In this document: positions 52,555-64,000 of the stretch, one piece after another | How positions within the stretch are numbered: the first letter of the stretch is position 1 | Layout of the letters: each line of letters begins with the position of its first letter | Source of the DNA: Sphagnum magellanicum | Taxonomy: Eukaryota > Streptophyta > Sphagnopsida > Sphagnales > Sphagnaceae | Direction: 5' to 3' | Length of the DNA stretch: 64,000 nucleotides | Assembly (NCBI GenBank): GCA_021904315.1 | Contig: CM038912.1 | Coordinates: forward strand, 16,083,061-16,147,060 | Notes under the pieces: generated by a model | The model's input: the letters and a program-made list of their open reading frames with translations, nothing else | Database searches by the model: none | Told to the model about the DNA's origin: nothing | Made by a program: the position numbers and the translations under genes

Positions 52555-53260
52555 CCCGCACCCTTCCCAAACCTAAGTGCCAATACTCAAAAAGAAAACT
52601 CAATTCACAATACAAACAAATGTGCAGAACACTATTCACTCACGTTCTGAAATTCTCAACTTCTAAAATTGGATCAGAATATCTTCCAGACTAGAAGAAT
52701 CCGGATCTTTTTTCTTCGCAAAATGTGCAACTTAACTAGAAGCTTCCAACTAATGCTCTCAAACTGAGAGCAGACCAGTTTCACATGCCGATGCAGTCAG
52801 TGGTAAAGACTCTGTCTGGGGGGAACAGTGCAAAAATTCATACACCTAGACTAGAATCACTCCTGGTTCCAATAGAGCTTCTTGGAAAAATCTTTCAAAC
52901 TGCAAAAGAAAATACTCGTGTTGTATGAAGCTCCAAGCACTTATATCATGGCAGTCTCCAAAAAACCAACTCCAGCAAGAAAATGAGAAGAAGAGAGACA
53001 AATTTTGACAAAAAAGGGGAAAAAAAAAAGAAAAAAAAACACTGAACCGCAAGGGAGACGGGCAGTCGACAAGCTCGCCTTGTAGCAGCCATTTCATCCT
53101 TGAGCTCGGTGCAAAAACGTAAGAGAAACAGAACTGTCTCAAGAAGAAGAAGCTCAAATAAGGAAAGCTCCACAAAACACAAACCCTAAAAAAGGAAGCT
53201 CCAAACCCTAAAACTCTCCCATAAGCTTTTTTCCTTCTGGAATATGCTTTCACATTTATA
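52555..53260 (-). promoter_or_regulatory. 5' leader and promoter region of the scramblase gene
   Basis: The moderately GC-rich region ends sharply near 53260. It contains a polypyrimidine/polypurine stretch (about 52985-53040). A short frame starting MAATRRACRLPVSL near 53091 could be an upstream transit-peptide exon spliced to an acceptor near 52570 (CACTTAG) or 52549, but this was not confirmed. Confidence 0.35.
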
Positions 53261-53422
53261 TATCTTTTACCTTTCTTCTGTTTTCTTTTTCCCCCTCTAG
53301 GATTTTCACCTTAGCCTACATTTCTTTGCATCTTTTTGACATCATTTTGCTTTCATTTTCTTTTTTGGCTTTTGCTCCATAGCCTTGTACATGTGTTGTT
53401 TTGCCATTTTTAAAAAATATAT

Positions 53423-53452
53423 ATTTTATTTTATTTTATTTTATTTTATTTT
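53423..53452. repeat. TTTTA microsatellite
   Basis: Six TTTTA-type units in a row, following an ATATAT stretch, in the intergenic DNA above the scramblase gene. Confidence 0.9.
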
Positions 53453-53625
53453 TTGGGTCCCATCATCTTTTTCTTCCTTCTTCATGTGTTTTGTTTAGGC
53501 ATTGTTCCAAGTTTTTGGAAGTGCTTTGTTTTTGGTTTTTGTGTTCTTTTAATTTATGTTCTTCTTTAGCACTAATGACATTGTGTTTTGTTGTCAATTT
53601 TTTCCGAATTAATTTCACCAATCTT

Positions 53626-54020
53626 CATGACAACTTTCAATTTGTTGGTTTTTATGTTAATTAATTGATTAATTAATTATGATTTTTATATATGTGATCT
53701 CTAACAACATTGTCAATTTTTTTCTTACAAATTTTGTTATGTTGTTTTTTTAAAAGTTTCATTGTTTTTTTGTGTGTTTTTTAACGAGTTAAAAATTATA
53801 ATTTGAAATTATAAGGTTCAACCATGACAACTTTCAATTTCTTGGTTTTTATGTTAATTAATTGATTAGTTAATTATGATTTATATATATGTGATTACTA
53901 ACAAAATTGTCAATTTTTTTCTTACAAACATTTTTATGTTGTTTTTTTTTTAATTTCATTTTTTTGGGTGTTTTTTAATGAGTTAAAAATTATAATTTGA
54001 AATTATAAGGTTCAACAATG
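53626..54020. repeat. Tandem duplication, two copies of about 197 bp
   Basis: Copy 1 (53626-53822) and copy 2 (53823-54020) both start CATGACAACTTTCAATTT and end TTATAAGGTTCAAC. They share GTTAATTAATTGATTA and a run ending AATTATAATTTGAAATTA. They differ at roughly a tenth of positions and by small indels. No coding potential. Confidence 0.9.
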
Positions 54021-57000
54021 ATCTTTAGTTTGAAAACATAGAAACATTATAAAGAACATTGGAACAAACAAATGGGGAATGTTCAAATAAATAAGTGAAC
54101 TAATAATTATGATAATGTACATCCTTACCTTGACCAAGGTTTATTTCATTGGCATTCACCATTTGTCAACAATCAATTGAACATCATTTTTATTTTTGCA
54201 CATTTACCTAGTCTTTTAGACAAAAATGTTTGCTTGAAATTGCACACTAGCATGAAATTAAGGTAGAAACTAGTGTTGGGTAGTTTTTAAAATTTTATTA
54301 TTATTATTATTTTAATGAGAATGATTGGTTTCAATTTTTCCAAACATTTGAGATTACCAATTTGATTTTTTTAATTATATATTTTTTAATTTATAAAAAC
54401 AAATCAAGGATCACATTTTCTTAAAAAAATATTCAAGTCAATTCTTAAACATGATGGTTCTTACAAAAATAACAATTGATTTTCATATTCGGTTTTCACA
54501 GTCTAAATTTCAATTTCAAATTCATTTTATTTAAAATTTAAATTAATTGAAAAATAAAAACAAACTTGTGTTTGGTGTTTTGCCTCCTCCTCATTAAATT
54601 AACTTAAATTAGCACTTAAATTAGCCTAATCTAATGTAAATTAATCCTAAACTTTCCTAATTAGGGTAGATAAGCTTTTGAATGAGCATTTAAAAGTTCA
54701 AAAGAAGTCAGATACTTGCATGTTATTTGTTCTCTTGATTTATCCAAAGTCTATGGCTTCAAGCCATGTATGATTGTGCACCTTAATTTTTTTTCATACA
54801 AAAACACAAATTTTTTACCAAATTACTTATGAAAAGACATATTGTTTGGTTTTTTTCCTCTAAAATGATTTTGGATGTTGCATGTTTGTTTTCTTTACAT
54901 TTATGAGGAAATGAGGATTAAAGTTTCTTTGGATGTAGATATTCATATTGTGATTTTTGTTACGAATTTGAATAGGGGGAAAGAGCCAAAAGGGAGGCTA
55001 GAGAGAGAGAGGAAATGAAATGCATAACATTTTAGGTGATGCATCCACATTAAACTGACTAAATTGCATGTCCATCTTTGTATATTTATATCCATAAATA
55101 CATACTTTATGTTTGCACATTGGTGCAAACTCTTATCTTTAAGAACAACTAGTTTTTTAAAAAGCTTTTTCATTGTTGAAGCCTCGTTTTTGCACATGAA
55201 GCATGAGACAATTATTTGAATATGGATTTTCTTCCATAACTTGCAAGTCTTCCTAGTTTGAGAAAGCTATAAGTTTTAAATATGTATACCTTTTTCAAAG
55301 AGTTTATACATTTCTTGTGAAAATTATTCAATTTGAAACATGATTTTATTGCAAATGGAATTTTGAAGTTGGGAGTGAACTCTTTTGATATTCCATTGCA
55401 AATATCACCAAATGAACAACAAATGTCAAGATCTTCCCATATTTAATTTTGAAATTATATTTTTAAAAATTTAGATTAATTGGGTGATTATTATTCACTT
55501 GAGCTTTTGTTTTCGCTAAGTGGATCATGGAATTGAAATCAAAATCTTCAAGAACCAATAGGATTGAAATTTTTTAATTTCAATTACATATCCATCACTT
55601 TGTTAATTGTTTATCCAAGCTAAAATTACATCTTTAAAAACATCTATATATATATAATTTTTATTTTAATTTATTTTTAATTTATTTTTTTGCCTCATAG
55701 GGAAATGCTAGATAAATAACATAACAAAAAGAAAATGCTAAAAGAAATATTTGACTTGTGGCTCTAGCTTTTATTGTGCACAAATAGTTCTAAGCATAAA
55801 ATAAGACAATAGTATAATATGTCATGATAACTTACATGCATTTTATCCAACCAATGCATTTGAGACACATCTCTTTAATAAAGACACACTATTTATTTGT
55901 TTGATTCATAGGCACGATGTATGCCTCTTTGATTTACTTATGCTTGCATATCTTCTTGTGATTTCAATGATATGCGGTTTCATTAGGATGTCGCCTACTA
56001 TGGTAGGTGCTAAGCTTGCAAATTAATATGGTGTGTTGGAAAGTAGGCAATAAAAGACATTAATGTTTTTCATTATAGTGATTTGTCTATTGAAGTATGT
56101 GTCTACAATTGTATATGATAGTAATTATAGTGATATTTAGTTCACTAAGGTGGTCTAAGGTGGTCATCATTAACTTATAATGTTCTTTCTTTATAGTGAT
56201 ATGTCAAGTTGAATTGTCCAAGTTTTGCTAAATCTATCATGCATTATTATATCCACACCCAACATTATGAAAATCAACAAAGTCACACACATGAAAACAT
56301 GCACACAAACACTACAAGATAGTGAGGCAAAGTTAACTTTTGTTTTTTTTGCTTTCATTACGCTTGAGCTTTGATTCTTGCAAGTTTTAGAAGTGAGTTT
56401 GATTTTGTAACACAAGATATGAGAATGGGGATAAATCCAAAAAAACCCTAAAACCATGTTCATACTAAATTGAATTTTAACATTAAAAAAATTTACAAAA
56501 TTGGATTTTTTGCAAAAATAATTTAACAAATCCTACATATTGTTAAAACAAGGTTACAAGTTCAATATTTTCTTAAAATACACGAGGGAGAATCAAGAAA
56601 GTCTCTTGAATTCTATCATGGAACATGGATTTGAGGGAAAACCACCAAACCTTGGAGATATAAGGGTCACCTTCATAACATTCTGTTGAAATCCTACACA
56701 AAATGCTACAAATTTAAATTACATAAGCCTTAAACATAGATTTATCATAGACATATCATTCACTAAGGTAGTCTATTATAACACAAAAGATGAAACATAC
56801 AAACTCCATTTTTTTTACCAACAATTAGTTTTGACAATTAATCTTGCACTATTATTATCAATGCAACCTCCTCCATGATAAAACTCATTAATCACACGCT
56901 AAACAATCTTTTTTATAATATTTAGTTTTATTCATTTTTATATTCAAATATAATTGTACCCAACTTTATCCAAATGTTCCTTCCATGTCCAATTCATCTA

Positions 57001-57430
57001 TAGCAAATGATTTTTTTCCTTCTAGGAAAAATTATATTAAATGTTGGTAGCACAAAAACCAAGTTTGGTTTTTTTAATGTATTTGGAGGCCGCATTACAA
57101 AGTGCAATTTATTTCCACTAATTAATTTCTTTCACATGATGCTTTAGAATTATATAAAAAACCAATTAAGGTTGTAATGTTCAATAAAACCCTTAGTAAT
57201 GAGCTTTATTGCAATTAGGCCCACCTCAATTTCCCTTCACACAACTCATTATTTTGATAAAACCCAATGCCAAGGGATTTACCCCACATTTAAAAGTAAC
57301 ATTTTTAAATTAATTACTATTGGTTTATAACAATATTGGACTATTGTTAACTTTTGAGCATACCAAACTTGTCATGATATTGAATTTTACAAATCATTTT
57401 ATTTAATTAAACTTACTTGTAAAGTTGTTC
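54021..57430. other. AT-rich intergenic DNA, no gene recognised
   Basis: No gene, RNA or intact element seen. Open frames such as 54943-55197 and 56191-56529 are low-complexity and without known motifs. Confidence 0.4.
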
Positions 57431-57437
57431 AAAGACA

Positions 57438-59516
57438 AGGCCAAAACCCATGTTTGTTTGCTACATGAGTTGAAATTGTGAAAATTGCATTAAAAAATAC
57501 ATTGTAAGTAAATGGGGCACAAAACTCATTTTTGCACCCAAACTCAAGTTCAAACAAGTTTGGTTTTGTGTTGTGTGCCCATTGCCAAAACCTTCACAAG
57601 GTGCTCATACAAGCTTAGTGTGCACATTTTGGTTTTCACACAAATTATAAGTGGGAATGTTTGAACAACCATTGTTTGGAGAATTTTAAAAAAAGGTTGT
57701 GATAACTTTGTGTTTAATTATGTTTTCATGCAACCTATGTCATTTTGTTTTTGCCAAATAATTTTCTATACAATTTTTGTGTCAAGTTAGAGGGAGAAAA
57801 AGGGAGGTGAAGGAGGAAGGGGGCTTGGATAAATTCTTGGAACAAATGTAGTTAAAGTTTGCTCACCTTGTTGCTCAATTTTTTATTTTTTCAATTCAAA
57901 AATTGGAGGTTGTAAATGGTGGTGGTGGTCTTCATGCTTTGTTGTTGCCTTGAGCTCCTTTTAGGCATCCTCATGGTAGTCCTTGCCTTGCTTTTCAATT
58001 TTCTATGGGTTTTTATGGGCATAAGGAAAAAAATACGGGGCCAAGATAATGTTAAAGCGGGGATTGACATGGTATGAATTTAAAGATAAATTCAATACCA
58101 TTTGCACATTTTATTTCAGATCTATGTATATTTTTAAAATGATGAGGAAAGCAAGGATCACCATGGGGATGGATATGGGGAACTAGATGAGGAAAAAACA
58201 AAGCATGAAGACCACCATCATCTTTTGAAAATTACAAATTTAAATTTAAAAAATAAAACAATTGAAAAACAAGGCAACAACAACCAAATGCAAACATCAT
58301 ATTAAGACCCAATCCCACTTCTTTTGTGCTTTGCTTTTTAAAAAAATAATATTTGTGAAAAATATTTTTGGATTCATTATTTATAAGTCAACATAAAAAA
58401 ATTATGCCAAAAAAAATCATATTATAATATTATGTACATGCATATATAAGTGAATTTACAAAAGTTGAATATAAAGTACCCAAAAACACTTTTTAAAAAA
58501 TTAAATGGTGAAAACACGTGTTACAATGTTTTGAAAATGTTTTTGGATCTTTTATATTCACTAGATTTGTTTCAAACTTATAAAAATGTTCCCATGATAT
58601 ATTTGCAACATTATTGTAAAAGTACATGTAAAAATTTCAACATTAACTTACCATTCAAAATCATCAAAAGTTTAGTTGTTACACCTTTCATGGACCTTAA
58701 TGTTGTGTTTGGACACAACCACAAGGATGATTTTGAAGAGTTGGACAAGGCAAAAACAAAACATGTTCAAGACCACCACCACCACCATTTGCAATTTTCA
58801 ATTTCAAATTTAAAACCCTAAAAACATTGAGGATCAAAATAAGGACCACCATGAGGATTGTTAAACAACAAGGCAAATGTAAAATACAAATACCACCACC
58901 ACCATGTAATTACAATTACCAATTTAAAAAAATAAAAAATTGAAAAGGAAGGCAAGAACCACCATGAAGATGGCGAAGGGGAGTTGGTCAGGGAAAAACA
59001 AAACATGAAGACCATTACCGCCATTTACAACTTACAATTTCAAAGTTGGAATTTAAAAAAAAATTGAGTAGCAAAGTGAATGAGCTCCAAACACATTTGC
59101 TCCTTGAACCAATTTCTCCCTTCATGCCCTAAACATTGATTTGAACTGACTTCCTCTTCCACCTCCCTTTCTTTCCTTTTTACCTTATATGAACATGTGT
59201 TCACAAAGTTTTTTGAAAAAACAAAATGACATAGGTTGCACAAAAACATACACATAGAGCTCAAACATTCACAAAATGATGACATTTCAAACCTTGCATG
59301 CTCTCGCTTCTAACTTTACAAAAATGAAAATGTAGAAATATCAAAGCCTTTGTGAAGTTCATATGAACACCTTGTGTTTTTTTGGGACAAGCACACAACA
59401 TGGTAACCAACTTGTTTGAGCCCAACTTTGGGTGCAAAAATGGGTTTTGTGCCTTGTTGAACCATAATTTTTTTTTGGTGAATCTTTGTATCAAGCAAAC
59501 ATGAGCTTTTAGCCCC
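57438..59516. mobile_element. Element with long inverted-repeat arms (foldback/MULE-like), about 2.1 kb
   Basis: The left arm (about 57438-58030) read forward matches the reverse complement of the right arm (about 58700-59516). Shared phrases include GGCACAAAACnCATTTTTGC, CACAAGGTGnTCATA, GTGCAACCTATGTCATTTTG, GGGAGGTG, and a GGTGGTGGTGGTCTTCATG block. Outer ends are similar (GGCCAAAACCCATGTTTG left, GGGGCTAAAAGCTCATGTTTG right), which fits terminal inverted repeats. No transposase frame is visible in the centre and no clear target-site duplication was found. It could be a non-autonomous DNA transposon or an inverted duplication. Confidence 0.65.
58720..59060 (-). repeat. Tandem GGTGGT-bearing module in the right arm
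   Basis: On the minus strand a module of about 110-130 bp recurs roughly three times. It contains TTTCAATTTTTTATTTTTT, an AAATTGGnAATTGTAA phrase, ATGGTGGTGGTGGT, and CATGnTTTGTTTTTGCCTTG. A further copy in the same orientation lies at about 58140-58290, and one inverted copy in the left arm at about 57880-58000. The run of histidine codons in plus-strand frames comes from these CCACCACC blocks. Confidence 0.6.
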
Positions 59517-62011
59517 TATCTCTGAGTGACTTTATGGATAACTTTATTAAGACCAAAGATGATTTTTGTCTACTATATGTTTAGATTCAAAAGTGCCTAG
59601 AAAGCTATTACTCTTGGTGGTTGGTTACAAATGAATAAGGATGGATGAAAACACATAATTTTAGGACAAAGTTCTTACAAAAGGTCAATTGCATGCCTCA
59701 TTCAAGTCTGGAACTACTGAGGTATTTGTTCTTGTTATATGTAGTGATTATTCAATGTACGTGTATTCAGTAAATTGATGTCATGCATCATAATGGACAT
59801 ATGACAGAAGTTGTAAAAATTAGGAAAAAAAATTCTTACAATCCATTTTTCACACATACATTTTCTCTTTTCCAACTATGATTGCGGTTTACAATGGGCA
59901 ATTTTTTCCCTTTGTATTTAGAGGTCCCTTGTTAGGAATAATAATTATTATGCATAAGGTTTGTGCTTTGATTTGTTGGTTGATGAGAAAAGAAAAACAT
60001 GGATGAAAATATGTTTAGATGAATGAAAAAAACGCCCCCATTCATTATGTTAGATAATGACAACCATTTTAACTTTTCCATGTTTTGAGGTCTTAGTGTT
60101 TGAACTATGAATTAGATGATTTTTTTTTTTTTTTGCATCGTTCAAAATGCAAATGTAGTTTTAATAACCATAACATAAGGGGTCTTTGTGCACATGTATT
60201 GCATCTTATTGACCATTTTTTTGACAAGTTTTAAGGTTGTGTGACCATGAAGCCAACTACAAAAAGCTCTTGTGATTTTTGAACTCATTAATTTCAACAT
60301 TTCATTAACTTGTGGTAATGACCTTGCCATTGGATTAGGGAGCAATTTTCATACTTCTAATTATTGTTGTGGATTCTAAAGTGCTTACCAACACTTTTTG
60401 TGACAATCAATTACATATACATGATTGTTGTTTTATGGAGGTATGCACATTTATGATTGTTATGTAAAAAATGATTTTTGTTTTTCCATCTTATGGTTGA
60501 AGGGGTGATGATGATAGGAGGTGAATGGTTTTAGGCTTGTTACATGGATAGTGTTGCCACTTCCCAAAAGCCTACTATTGTATTGGATTGTTTGAGGAAC
60601 TATTATGAAGGTTAACAATGCCAATGTCCATCAAGGAATACATTCTCTTAGGACATTTTTTCTTTAATCTCAATCCATTGTTACTTTGGAATTTATTGGT
60701 AGGAATTTAAAAGAAAATACAAATGGTTTTAAATTAAGCCTTTTATTTTGATGAATTTTTTTCCTTTTTTCTATATGTTGTTATTAGTTTTTAATGTTAG
60801 ATCTTTGCTTTTATAATTATGACATGGATGTTATGTTGTGCACTCTAGTGCAAAAATAATAGACGAATATGAATTTGTAAGGAGAAAATAACAAATTTTA
60901 TTAATGTGCTCAATGATCGAAATATCATTTTCACTCATAATGCCATAAAGTCCATCAACCTTCTTGTTTACAATTAGGGTATTGTGAATCTTGAAGAAGG
61001 CGATGAGGGTATCCCTTGACCAACCTTGCCACATGCAGCACTTTGTTTTGTTTAAATCCAATTATATACTTAAGAAAATAATAGATGTAAATGAGATTGT
61101 TGTGAAAGGTGAATGGATTTTGGTTGCAGATAGTACTGAGTGTGGTTGAACATCACAACAACATAGTGCCACGGTAAATTTTGGCACATAAGATTAGGGT
61201 TGTTTTGAGATACATAGGTTTGACATCTAATGAATGCCTAAACATGGAGCAACTAAAGGAAACTCCGAATGAACGCACCAAGCTTGTGTCAACCTTATGT
61301 GTTTCAAACACAGAGGAGGGTTGTTGTCTTGGCAAAGGTTATAGTGGATGCATGCCAAAATGTGCCCCACATGCTAGTTGATGTGCAAGCATTGGGAGTT
61401 AATTTTTTGGTGGCATCATCCCATATGGTGTATAGTTACCTCCTTTACATGGTTGATAAAATGCTATATGCCATACATAAAATTTTCACTATTGCCTTAT
61501 CTTGCATGATATTGCAGTGAATTTGAGATTTTTTCTATGTATAAAATTAGAGATTGGGGTAAATTTATTGGGGTTGGACATAGGATCCACATGTCTGCAA
61601 ATTGCCATTAGCATGGGTTTTTTGTGCTATTGAACTTTCTTCATGAATGTTGTAGATGTGTGGACCCACATGCAACCAACCAATTTTTTCAAAGTGATGT
61701 GCACAACAACATTTTTAGAATAACCCTCATTTAGGTTATGGGTACAACTAATATTTTTCTCAAAAAACATTTACACAAAAAAATTGAGATAAAACATAAT
61801 TCACTAATTGAAGCACACACGTAATGTACATATATGGTTGGGGGGGGGGGAGGCATGACAACACATTCTATCAAAACAAAAATTATCATTCATCAAAGTA
61901 AAATAATTTGCTTCCTTCCTTTTCCACATACAACATGACATAATTATCTTAGTGAAAAACATGTGTTGTGCACCATTGTAAGTTCAATAGGTGGTTGGGA
62001 GGCAAAGACAA
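59517..62011. other. AT-rich intergenic DNA, no gene recognised
   Basis: No gene found. Short frames at 61181-61520 overlap in two frames with no known domain. A G homopolymer (10 bases) lies near 61841. Confidence 0.4.
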
Positions 62012-62040
62012 TCTTATATATTAAATCTACAGGTGTGTCT

Positions 62041-62059
62041 ATCTGTCTGTCTGTCTGTC
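62041..62059. repeat. TCTG microsatellite inside the Helitron
   Basis: Four to five TCTG units near the 5' end of the element. Confidence 0.9.
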
Positions 62060-62085
62060 CGGGCAGTTTCCAGGCATTGCGGGGC

Positions 62086-62330
62086 ATTTGTTTTTTTTTT
62101 TTTTTTGATGGGTTTTGTTTTTTGTGTGAGTTAAACTGCCTGGACCTTTGTTTTTTTTTTGATGGGTTTTGTTTTCTATGTGAGTTAAACTGCCTGGATC
62201 TTTGTTTTTTTGTTTTTGTTTTTTTTTTGATGGGTTTTGTTTTCTGTGTCAGTTAAACTGCCTGAACCTTTGTTTGTTTGTTTTTTTTTTTTTTTTTTGA
62301 TGGGTTTTGTTTTCTGTGATAGTTATTACT
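62086..62330. repeat. Minisatellite, four units of about 55-70 bp
   Basis: Each unit has a T-run followed by GATGGGTTTTGTTTTCTGTG and an AGTTAAACTGCCTGGACCTTTG-like tail (split here at its variable site: AGTTAAACTGCCTG, then GACCTTTG). Four T-run/GATGGG starts are visible. The last unit loses its tail and runs into the 3' hairpin. T-run lengths differ between units. Confidence 0.88.
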
Positions 62331-62363
62331 CGACGGGTGCATTATGCACCAGGTTCACACTAG

Positions 62364-64000
62364 TACTTATAGATAGATAGGTACAAAATTGCATTTCAAA
62401 AACCTTCTATTGCCCTACTCTTCCTTCCTTCATTAATCGTCAATTCTTAGATTGAGAATTCAAGATTGTTAATTTGCAATTCATAGATTGAAAAGTCCAA
62501 CTCAATGTTATTTGCAATTGTCATGCAAATTAACATGATTTTAAAGTAGAAATAGTGATGATACTAAATAAAAAGAAAAATACAAACGTATAGAAAGTAA
62601 TCATAGTCCAACACTTCATAAACAACACAAGCTTCTCCTTTACGCTACTAGTATAAAAGTGTCAACATTGTAATCACCAAACTTACATCATCACTACATA
62701 GTATAATTAGTGGAAAACATTGTCATGAAAACTAGGAGGATATCATAGCCTATCACAAGCCAATCATTTGCCAGATAAAAAAAAAAATCAAGAAAGAAAA
62801 ATGGATTGGCTAAGAAAATTTGAAGTTTTTGTTTTGCCTTGACATAGCATCAGTGACAAGAATGTTAGATCAGTAGAGAGGGTAGCAAAACTAAAACCTA
62901 ACAAGAATTCAAGGAAGAACAATAGAGACAGAACATAGGGGGCATGTTAAAAAACATATCGTCTTTAATAAGGCGTTTAATAGGACCAAGGTGGAGACTA
63001 TAAACATGAGTGGTGCCATGGCATATGTCAGCTGATGGTTCAATCCCACCAAGCCACATTTCCTTTTCTTCAAGATTTCAACCTTAAAAGAAAGAAATGG
63101 ATAAAAAAACTAAGAATACATGAGTTTTATTCCAATGCCACAAAGAACAAAAAACAAAGGAAACCAAAAATGCAATAGCAAACTTGTCGGCCAATCTTCC
63201 TACTCCTCTTTTTCATGTTTTTCGTTTTCTTGCATGTTGCAACACATGCTTACACAAACAATGTGTCTTTTCATACGTAATATTAAAAGATGTGTTTTTT
63301 CATATCTAAAAAAAGAGGGTACACAAATATACACGATTTGAAGCCATAGATTTTGGATAAATTAAAAAACCATTGTAGTCATAAATAAAATGATCAAAAT
63401 ATCCCATATTTCTTCCAATGAATGTATATGGATTTAAATTAATTTTTCTATCAAATACAATATGTAATTAAATGTAGTTAATTTTTTTTTAATGACGAAA
63501 CTTCCAAGAATTACCATAAGCATCTTGATCATTTTAGAAAACTTCGTTTCTTACACTCAACATTGGCATGCCAATTGTGCATACATGAGTCAAATTGCAA
63601 TTTATAAATTTTTAAGTTGCATGTTACATTGCAACTTTAGTGCATGACTTTAAGTTATACCTACATATAAGAGGAGATCTTGGAGATGAATCATTTATTT
63701 TTAAGAATCATATATTGTTACAAAATTGGTTATTTTGTTTGAAGTATTCAACCTTGAACAACCTTTTGTTTAATATATACTTAAAAACATTTAGGTTTGG
63801 CCTTACAAACACACAATCAAAACAACCAATTGTTGATATCTAAGGCATGAACCTTGATGCATCAAAACCTTCAAATTGTTGCCTTCTAGATGTTGAAGCC
63901 ATTATATTTACTAGCAAAGGGAAAAAGAAAAAGAAAAGAAAAAAAGCAAATGTTTGTTCAAAGATGAACTTCTTAAAAAAATATCAACCATGAACATGAA
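62364..64000. other. AT-rich intergenic DNA to the window end, no gene recognised
   Basis: No gene seen. Frames at 63120-63341 and 63640-63843 are short, AT-rich and unlike known families. Purine-rich runs occur near 63920-63950. Confidence 0.4.

Larger units (their letters stand above)
62012..62363 (+). mobile_element. Candidate non-autonomous Helitron, 352 bp
   Basis: Starts TCTTATATATTAAATCTAC right after a host A (62011), and ends CTAG right before a host T (62364), the A/T insertion pattern of Helitrons. A GGTGCA-TTA-TGCACC hairpin (62336-62350) sits 9 bases before the CTAG, the usual 3' structure. There are no inverted repeats and no target duplication, as expected. It codes for nothing; inside are a TCTG microsatellite and a polyT minisatellite. 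An autonomous Helitron elsewhere would have to supply the Rep-helicase. The interior looks less decayed than its surroundings, suggesting a fairly young copy. Confidence 0.75.

Noticed and set aside
58450..58821. 123-codon frame with a histidine run as a small gene
   Set aside because: The histidines come from CCACCACC repeats of the foldback element; the rest is low-complexity with no family resemblance.
61963..62256. 97-codon frame with repeated DGFCFLCELNCLDLCFF peptide as a secreted cysteine-rich protein
   Set aside because: The repeats are the polyT minisatellite of the small Helitron; unit lengths do not preserve the frame throughout.
1..64000. tRNA, rRNA or organelle-derived segments
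   Set aside because: No cloverleaf with a TTCGA-type T-loop or conserved rRNA core was recognised; a covariance-model scan would be needed to exclude them fully.

Overview
This window is nuclear DNA from a land plant with a large, repeat-rich genome. The evidence is three split genes with canonical GT-AG introns and plant-type proteins, separated by 12-26 kb of AT-rich, CpG-poor DNA filled with decayed retrotransposon and DNA-transposon remains. The sequence alone does not fix the species. The long decayed intergenic DNA would suit a fern, lycophyte or gymnosperm, but that is inference.

Layout. (1) 1-3554, minus strand: the 5' part of a BIG-type (BIG1-3/Sec7 clade) large ARF guanine-nucleotide exchange factor, cut by the window edge just inside its Sec7 domain. 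(2) 3.6-15.9 kb: repeat desert. It has two inverted copies of an LTR-like repeat (about 5.34-5.9 and 12.6-13.2 kb), minisatellites near 9.3-9.6 kb, a 138-bp foldback MITE-like hairpin (13.4 kb) and a dead Ty3/gypsy reverse transcriptase (14.3 kb). (3) 15.9-23.1 kb, plus strand: a complete 13-exon Rab GDP-dissociation inhibitor gene (444 codons) with a GC-rich promoter/leader. (4) 23-48 kb: gene desert with a decayed Helitron-type Pif1 helicase (27.1-30.4 kb, minus) and a decayed Ty3/gypsy element (39.0-44.3 kb, minus) whose gag is split by a nested insertion. (5) 48.2-53.2 kb, minus strand: a phospholipid scramblase family gene (at least 10 coding exons, one probable GC-AG intron). (6) 53.3-64 kb: another desert. 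It has a 197-bp tandem duplication, a 2.1-kb element with long inverted-repeat arms (57.4-59.5 kb) and a very compact candidate non-autonomous Helitron (62012-62363) with both diagnostic ends and an internal minisatellite.

The three host genes share no operon-like link. Two act in vesicle traffic (ARF activation by BIG, Rab recycling by GDI) and the third in membrane lipid distribution, but their proximity is probably chance. I found no rRNA, tRNA, CRISPR or prokaryote-type system. The most interesting items are the small Helitron, the long-armed foldback element, the nested insertion in gag and the GC-AG intron.
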